Of a DNA stretch of 64,000 nt, positions 59,278-64,000 are shown one piece after another (within the stretch, counting starts at the first letter, position 1; each line of letters opens with the position of its first letter). The notes beneath the pieces were generated by a model. It had not been told where the DNA came from. It did not search any database and saw only the letters and a list, made by a program, of their open reading frames with translations. The position numbers and the translations under genes were made by a program. Origin of the DNA: JAHEJJ01 sp965212205 (GTDB lineage Bacteria; Bacteroidota; Bacteroidia; Flavobacteriales; Flavobacteriaceae); contig CBDBUX010000011.1 of NCBI GenBank assembly GCA_965212205.1, positions 868,001-932,000 on the forward strand, written 5' to 3'.

Positions 59278-60744
59278 TCAGGACGATACCTTTTGTTTTT
59301 CTGCCTTTTCCTCCTGGCTGGTAAAGAGATTATCTTCCTTGATTATTTCAGCAATTCCTTCCGGCAGCATATCCTCCCATCCGCTTTCACTATTTTGGAT
59401 CTTTTTCAAGACATCTCTCGAGAAAATATGCATGATCTCCGGATCGTAATCAATAATATCCATCACCTTACCATTGTATTTAAAGAACTTGTAGAGCTCT
59501 TTCATTCTAGGGTGAACCTTAATATTGTTGCTGGTCATCACCTGCCCGGTTTCATTGTTCTTCATCGGGTAGAGATATACTATAAGATCTTTAAAGAACA
59601 GCTTGCCGAAAGCCTCCAGTATACCACCGCTAAGATGGCGGTAATATTTTTCATCAAAGACGTCTATAAGATTATTGACGCCCATGGTAAGGGCGATCTT
59701 GGCCTTGGTATAATTATTAAAATATTCTACCAACTTGAAATACTCCTGGAATTTGGATATCATTACGGTATGCCCAAGACTACAAAGCAGTTCGGCCCGA
59801 TCCATAAAATCCCTTTCATCTATTTCACCCGAAGCCCGGAGATTTGCCAAGGTGATCTCAAAAATCACCATAGTGTTATCTTCTTCCACACTGGGATCCC
59901 GAATAAATATTTCATAGGATTTCTGGAACATGTCCATATTTACCTTGGTAACCGGTCTGAAACTCCCGCGCAAGGCCAGAATATTCTTTTTATAGAGTGC
60001 AGCCGCAGGCAGTAGATTGTTTCCATCCGGACCAAACATAACCGCATCGGTCATGTCATTCCTGATGAGCTGCAGGCTCATCAAGCGGTTGTCTACATCC
60101 TTAAAATTGGGCCCTGAAAAATTAACCATATCTACTTCGATCGTATCGCGATCGATGTGGTCATAAAGGTATTTAAGTAGTTTTCGAGGTTTGTTGTATT
60201 TATAGAAAGCGCCATAAAGGAGATTAACGCCCACTATTCCAAGCGTTTCCTGCTGAAGCCTGGCTTCGTTCTGTTTAAAGCGCACATGGAGAATGATCTC
60301 ATCGAACTCCTCCTGTTTAGGATCTAATTGAAATCGGATTCCCACCCATCCATGACCTTTGTATCGCTTCGAAAAATCGATGGTGGCTACGGTATTGGCA
60401 TAGGTAAAAAACAATCGGTCTGGATGTTCCTTTCGGTCTATACGCTGTACCATCAGGTTCATTTCATGCTCCAGCATTCGCTTAAGCCTGCTTTGAGTGA
60501 CGTAGCGCCCATCTACCTCCGGACCGTATACCGCGTCGCTAAACGACTTGTCGTAAGCACTCATCGCCTTGGCGATCGTCCCTGAAGCACCGCCGGAACG
60601 AAAGAAATGGCGGGCCGTTTCCTGACCGGCGCCGATTTCGGCAAAAGTTCCATAAATATCGGGGTTCAGATTAATCCTGAGGGCTTTAGCCTTTAGGGAA
60701 GGGATATTCTCAAATGCAGATTCCTTATTGAGTACAGAGGCCAT
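59278..60744 (-). CDS. conserved 488-residue protein, function unclear
   Basis: 488 residues, soluble, no signal peptide or transmembrane helix. A very conserved-looking N-terminal block 'GTFAEIGAGQETARHFFRSGGASGTIAKAMSAYDKSFSDAVYG', then 'LFFTYANTVATIDFSKRYKGHGWVGIRFQ', 'LGIVGVNLLYGAFYKYN', 'ALRGSFRPVTKVNMDMFQKSYEIF' and 'LSGGILEAFGKLFFKDLIVYLYP'. I recall relatives labelled as nicotinate-nucleotide adenylyltransferase or similar, but I see no N-terminal HxGH nucleotidyltransferase motif, so I do not adopt that. Possible NAD or nucleotide metabolism only by that label. Convergent with bcp. Confidence 0.75.
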   Translation of the reverse strand: MASVLNKESAFENIPSLKAKALRINLNPDIYGTFAEIGAGQETARHFFRSGGASGTIAKAMSAYDKSFSDAVYGPEVDGRYVTQSRLKRMLEHEMNLMVQRIDRKEHPDRLFFTYANTVATIDFSKRYKGHGWVGIRFQLDPKQEEFDEIILHVRFKQNEARLQQETLGIVGVNLLYGAFYKYNKPRKLLKYLYDHIDRDTIEVDMVNFSGPNFKDVDNRLMSLQLIRNDMTDAVMFGPDGNNLLPAAALYKKNILALRGSFRPVTKVNMDMFQKSYEIFIRDPSVEEDNTMVIFEITLANLRASGEIDERDFMDRAELLCSLGHTVMISKFQEYFKLVEYFNNYTKAKIALTMGVNNLIDVFDEKYYRHLSGGILEAFGKLFFKDLIVYLYPMKNNETGQVMTSNNIKVHPRMKELYKFFKYNGKVMDIIDYDPEIMHIFSRDVLKKIQNSESGWEDMLPEGIAEIIKEDNLFTSQEEKAEKQKVSS

Positions 60745-60832
60745 TCATCAACTGCTTGAAGGCACAAAGTTAAGATTATTGGGAAATCTATTAAATAAAT
60801 AAGTTATAAATTTGATTTAAATAGACGAGGGG

Positions 60833-61600
60833 TTGAAAATTACTTTTTTGGGTACCGGGACATCTCAGGGTATCCCCGTGATCGGGAGCGACCATCCGGT
60901 GTGTAAAAGCAATGATCCCCGAGACCAAAGACTTCGTGTTTCTATACTGATTTCCTGGAAGGATTATAACTATGTTATCGATTGCGGACCCGATTTCCGC
61001 CAGCAAATGCTGACTCATAATGTTAATCGCCTAGATGGCATCCTATTCACACATGAACATTCGGATCACACGGCTGGTATCGATGATATCAGACCCTTTT
61101 TTTTCCGCCAGGGAGATATCCCCATCTATGCCCATAAACGGGTGGTTGATAATCTCAGAAAAAGGTTCGACTATATTTTTGCGGATAGCAACCGATATCC
61201 TGGCGCCCCGGCAGTGCAGGTCAATGAGGTATTTAATGATGTATCATTTACAATAGGAGATAAACAGGCGATACCGGTAGAGGCCTATCACAACCGGCTG
61301 CAAGTCTTTGGTTATCGCATAGAAAACTTTGCATACCTGACAGATGTAAAGACTATAAATAGTGAAGAAATAGATAAGATAAAAGGAATTAAAATACTAT
61401 CTATCAATGCATTAAGAATAGAACAACATCATTCCCATTTCAATTTGGAAGAAGCGCTGGAGTTCATAGAGAAAGTCAATCCGCAAAAAACCTACTTAAC
61501 ACATATCAGCCATTATCTCGGATTTCACGAAGCGGTGGAACATAGTCTTCCGAAAAACGTACATTTGGCTTACGACAACCTGGTGGTATCGGTTGCCTGA
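60833..61600 (+). CDS. MBL-fold metallo-hydrolase, PhnP/RNase Z-like
   Basis: 255 residues from a TTG start at 60833 (MKITFLGTGTSQGIPVIGSD is the family opening; no ATG upstream fits). Metal-binding motif FTHEHSDHTAG (HxHxDH). Further ligands are likely in YLTDVKTI and in THISHYLGFHEAVE near the C-terminus. This group includes PhnP (phosphoribosyl cyclic phosphodiesterase) and other phosphodiesterases close to RNase Z but without its exosite. It is divergent from the 488-residue gene. Substrate unknown. Confidence 0.9.
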   Translation: MKITFLGTGTSQGIPVIGSDHPVCKSNDPRDQRLRVSILISWKDYNYVIDCGPDFRQQMLTHNVNRLDGILFTHEHSDHTAGIDDIRPFFFRQGDIPIYAHKRVVDNLRKRFDYIFADSNRYPGAPAVQVNEVFNDVSFTIGDKQAIPVEAYHNRLQVFGYRIENFAYLTDVKTINSEEIDKIKGIKILSINALRIEQHHSHFNLEEALEFIEKVNPQKTYLTHISHYLGFHEAVEHSLPKNVHLAYDNLVVSVA

Positions 61601-61694
61601 GGGAGAAGCCCTGGGTCAAATCGTTCAAATATCTGGCTTTGTGACTTGCTAAAACCCGATGATCGGTTACAATTTATAATACAATTTTGGCCCT

Positions 61695-62189
61695 ATGAAG
61701 CGAAATATATACTTATACCTCTTTATTTTTTCAGCACTCATCGCTCTTTACCTGGCGGTGAGTGGAAACAACCTTCAAAAAAACATCGAGACGCAGCTCC
61801 ATAGTCTCGAAGAGCGAAATGAGAAACTTCGGGACACCATTCAGCTAGTGAGGCTTCAAAATCTGGATATGCAGTATTTCTCGCTCGAAAATAACGATGA
61901 TGCCCTGGCGTATTACGATCACCTTGATTTGGAAGATCCTTCCCGATATATTAGCGATAAACTATTGGAAACCAACGAGGAAAAAGGCGACAATCCACTT
62001 GTGCCCTACGAAGGAATGGAGAATTTCTTCAAGATCAACAAAATTAAACTGCTCAATCACCAATGGCTGATTGCAGATTTTTCCGATGGAAAATTCTGGG
62101 GCGAGCTTCTCATCAAATATGAACTCAAGGATGATCTAGGTGTCGATTTTACCCTTATAGACAATCTCCTCTATACCAGAAGTCATTAA
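61695..62189 (+). CDS. membrane-anchored protein of unknown function
   Basis: 164 residues. An N-terminal transmembrane helix (about 4-23, IYLYLFIFSALIALYLAVSG) is followed by a short coiled coil (about 27-55, LQKNIETQLHSLEERNEKLRD) and a C-terminal acidic alpha/beta part with 'FFKINKIKLLNHQWLIADFSDGKFWGELLIKYELKD'. The last bases overlap the convergent hydrolase stop by 4. It looks like a small lineage-specific inner-membrane protein with its soluble part in the periplasm; no named family recognised. Confidence 0.75.
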   Translation: MKRNIYLYLFIFSALIALYLAVSGNNLQKNIETQLHSLEERNEKLRDTIQLVRLQNLDMQYFSLENNDDALAYYDHLDLEDPSRYISDKLLETNEEKGDNPLVPYEGMENFFKINKIKLLNHQWLIADFSDGKFWGELLIKYELKDDLGVDFTLIDNLLYTRSH

Positions 62190-62845
62190 GCGTCTTCTTC
62201 CAGCCACTTCTTAAACGAATAGAAGTTCGAAGGCGACACCCCATGACCGGAAGGAAATTCTTCGTACTTAAAGTCAATGCCCAGGCCATTAAGAAATTCG
62301 GGTATCTGCTGTGCCCAGGAAGGAGGGATCACCTGATCAACCTGTCCGTGTGAAGCGTAAATACGCAGTTGGCTATGGTCTTTCCCGGCATAATCGGCCA
62401 TCAGAACATTTTCATCAATATAGCCACTCAAGGCCACCACATTATCGAATTTTTCCGGATAGGAAAGCGCGACTGCATAGCTTAAAACAGTGCCCTGACT
62501 AAACCCAAGCAGGTTTACCCGTTCAGGATCCAGTTCATAGGCATCAACAGCTTCATCGATAAAATCAAGGATCAGATCCCGCGATTTGCACGCCTGTTCA
62601 ATATCACTCCATTTACCAAAACTTGCGCCGAAGTTTATAGTATACCAGCAATATCCGAAGGGTTGCAAGGCAAAAGGTGCACGGACGGAAATAATGAAGT
62701 ACTCGCCGGGCAAATCAGACGCAAAAGAGAAGAGGTCTGCTTCGTCGCTGCCATAACCGTGAAAAAGAAATAAAACCGGCGGTTTCTGAAGATTTTGAGC
62801 CGGAGGGCGTATCAGATGATATAAAGATAAATCCTTGGTATTCAT
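62186..62845 (-). CDS. phospholipase/carboxylesterase-type alpha/beta hydrolase
   Basis: 219 residues. Oxyanion strand 'LFLFHGYGSDEADLFSFASDL', nucleophile LLGFSQGTVLSYAVAL (G-F-S-Q-G), acid in IYASHGQVDQVIPPSW and His in FPSGHGVSP, a complete triad of the acyl-protein thioesterase-like subfamily (YpfH/EstB type). It is a relative of the hydrolase at 5574-6230, but shares only the motifs by eye. It removes acyl groups from small esters in characterised members. Small membrane protein and dihydroorotase genes lie upstream on the same strand. Confidence 0.88.
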   Translation of the reverse strand: MNTKDLSLYHLIRPPAQNLQKPPVLFLFHGYGSDEADLFSFASDLPGEYFIISVRAPFALQPFGYCWYTINFGASFGKWSDIEQACKSRDLILDFIDEAVDAYELDPERVNLLGFSQGTVLSYAVALSYPEKFDNVVALSGYIDENVLMADYAGKDHSQLRIYASHGQVDQVIPPSWAQQIPEFLNGLGIDFKYEEFPSGHGVSPSNFYSFKKWLEEDA

Positions 62846-62952
62846 TAGGTTGGTTGTAATTCATTAAGCAGGTTTAGTCAGCGAACTTGTTATACGATGT
62901 GTTCTGTGGTAAGATTAAAAAAATCGTGCCAACGCGTACACCGAATCTATAT

Positions 62953-63276
62953 TCACTGGATAAATGTAAACCATTTTTGAAAATATATACCTAATAAAGG
63001 CACTGGTTTTTTGGAGTTGTTCAGGGCGCTTAAAAATCCATAAAACCATAAAACGATGTAAAATATATACAATCCGTACCAGGCATATTCATTGAAGGAG
63101 ACGCTCAGGAAGATGGCACATCCGAGAAATACCAGATGTAAGCCAAAAGCCTGACGGGTATGAAAGCGGGCAAACTCATATTTTGGCTCCAGGTTCATGG
63201 TGATCGCGATAAGTGCACCTACCATAGTGAGATAGGCGATAATGGCCGTGGTTTTGCCTTTTAAGGTGTCGGTCAT
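62953..63276 (-). CDS. small membrane protein (DUF4870-like)
   Basis: 107 residues with about three transmembrane helices (about 10-29, 45-62, 67-85) and a family-like motif 'YEFARFHTRQAFGLHL' between the first two, where DUF4870/Tic20-like proteins have a conserved H-x-R/K-Q. It sits 7 bp downstream of dihydroorotase on the same strand, so it is probably co-transcribed. No function can be assigned. Confidence 0.75.
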   Translation of the reverse strand: MTDTLKGKTTAIIAYLTMVGALIAITMNLEPKYEFARFHTRQAFGLHLVFLGCAIFLSVSFNEYAWYGLYIFYIVLWFYGFLSALNNSKKPVPLLGIYFQKWFTFIQ

Positions 63277-63283
63277 GAGGTAT

Positions 63284-64000
63284 TTATTGTGCTAGTTTGA
63301 TCTGTCTATGGGCACATACGCCATAAACTTTTCCTTTAAGGCGTTCTCCCAGGAAAATACTATTCTTTGATGTGGAGCGTATGTCGTTCTTGGTAAAGGT
63401 GGTGCTCACATCGGGATCAAAGATCGTTAGATTGGCCTCTTTTCCTTCCGATATCGTCGTTTCGGGAACCTGAAACCGACGTCGGCCTCTGGAAAGGATG
63501 TCGATGGCTGTGGCGGTGTCGTAAATTTGGTTTAAAATCCCAAAAGCGGTCTCCAGTCCTATGCTCCCATAAGCTGCATTGTCGAATTCGATTCGTTTTA
63601 ACTCGATATCCAATGGTGTATGATCTGAGGTGACCAAATCGATTATACCGTCTTTTAGAGCCCGCCTTAATGATTTTATGTCTTTATGATTTCTTAAGGG
63701 GGGTTGCACTTTGGTATTGCTGTCGAATCCTTCCAGGACTTCGTCGGTTAGCCATAAATTATGTACAGCTACACTGCAACTAACATCGAGTCCTTTTTTC
63801 TTTGCTTCAGCGATAAGTTGTACAGATCTGGCAGTGGATATGGTAGGGATATGGAGCGACCCTTCAGTATATTCCAGTATAAAAAGGTCTCTTGCGATTT
63901 GCAACTCCTCGGCCAGGGCTGGAATCCCTTTTAACCCTAATGCAGTAGATATTTCACCTTCATTTACAACGCCTACTCCTGCAATTTGCCGATCCATTGG
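63284..64000 (-). CDS. pyrC: dihydroorotase, C-terminal part (runs off right edge)
   Basis: 238 codons visible, including the stop at 63284; the 5' end lies beyond position 64000. The amidohydrolase pattern is 'ELQIARDLFILEYTEGSLHIPTISTARSVQLIAEAKKKGLDVSCSVAVH', then VTSDHTPLDIE with the metal-ligand Asp region, and a final 'GKEANLTIFDP'. Dihydroorotase closes carbamoyl-aspartate in pyrimidine synthesis. Metal ligands at the N-terminus (HxH) cannot be checked, so a pseudo-dihydroorotase is still possible. The protein form is typical of Bacteroidota PyrC. Confidence 0.88.
   Translation of the reverse strand, partial: PMDRQIAGVGVVNEGEISTALGLKGIPALAEELQIARDLFILEYTEGSLHIPTISTARSVQLIAEAKKKGLDVSCSVAVHNLWLTDEVLEGFDSNTKVQPPLRNHKDIKSLRRALKDGIIDLVTSDHTPLDIELKRIEFDNAAYGSIGLETAFGILNQIYDTATAIDILSRGRRRFQVPETTISEGKEANLTIFDPDVSTTFTKNDIRSTSKNSIFLGERLKGKVYGVCAHRQIKLAQ

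Noticed and set aside
59293..60015. 240-codon open frame antisense to the 488-residue gene
   Set aside because: It mirrors a well-conserved gene on the minus strand, has no domain pattern, and starts next to the bcp terminator.
1..64000. CRISPR arrays, tRNA or rRNA genes, IS elements, prophage
   Set aside because: No regularly spaced direct repeats, no tRNA-like cloverleaf sequences, no transposase or integrase frames and no abrupt change in base composition were seen.

Overview
This window looks like chromosomal core DNA of a marine-type member of the Flavobacteriaceae (Bacteroidota). The evidence is a set of lineage-typical small families (a CAL67264-type membrane protein, DUF4834, DUF2853), menaquinone biosynthesis by the o-succinylbenzoate route, Bacteroidota promoters of the form TTG-N(about 19-21)-TAnnTTTG in front of many genes, few Shine-Dalgarno sites, and many secreted proteins ending their signal peptide in A-Q or S-Q. 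I see no tRNA, rRNA, IS element, prophage or CRISPR array.

Layout. 1-6230: the end of a pseudouridine synthase, panB, an NTF2-like secreted protein, dnaK, a secreted RHS-like protein and a three-gene minus-strand set (hydrolase, GNAT, VOC). 6376-19870: a long menaquinone region holding a hotdog thioesterase (menI-like), menF, menD, DUF2853, a CvfB-like RNA-binding protein, a SPOR-like membrane protein, menA, a LytTR response regulator, a histidine kinase, an MBL hydrolase, menC, a CPBP protease and menE. menB and a clear menH are not in the window. 19952-23466: a two-gene unit of an M24 peptidase and an unusual VWA/TonB-plug/TPR protein. 23515-34582: an acyl-CoA carboxylase subunit, an oxidoreductase, ettA, an MBL lipoprotein, a GNAT, a coiled-coil membrane protein, fumC, a 57-residue membrane protein, arsC-like, and prfB with its programmed frameshift.

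34665-44794: a zinc metalloprotease, threonine aldolase, a YegP-like protein, a YbaB nucleoid protein, an S9 oligopeptidase, then a group that looks like sulfonolipid or sphingolipid-type biosynthesis: a PLP cysteine/cysteate synthase-like enzyme, an alpha-oxoamine synthase of the serine palmitoyltransferase type, and a large GNAT that may be the N-acyltransferase. 44900-52915: an outer-membrane barrel protein, DUF4834, an overlapping envelope-glycan trio (YfhO, glycosyltransferase, flippase) and an Arg/Ser-rich secreted protein with a 63-bp tandem repeat. 53088-64000: uvrA, two near-identical sigma-70 family genes each followed by a 144-bp gene for a paralogous 47-residue protein, nth without the usual iron-sulfur cysteines, bcp, a conserved 488-residue protein, an MBL hydrolase, a hydrolase, a small membrane protein and the 3' part of a dihydroorotase gene.

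The best candidates for something undescribed are the duplicated sigma factor + 47-residue protein module (with a shared upstream element at identical spacing to the -7 box), the VWA/TonB-plug fusion, the putative sulfonolipid gene group, and an ncRNA candidate between the LytTR regulator and the kinase inside the menaquinone region.
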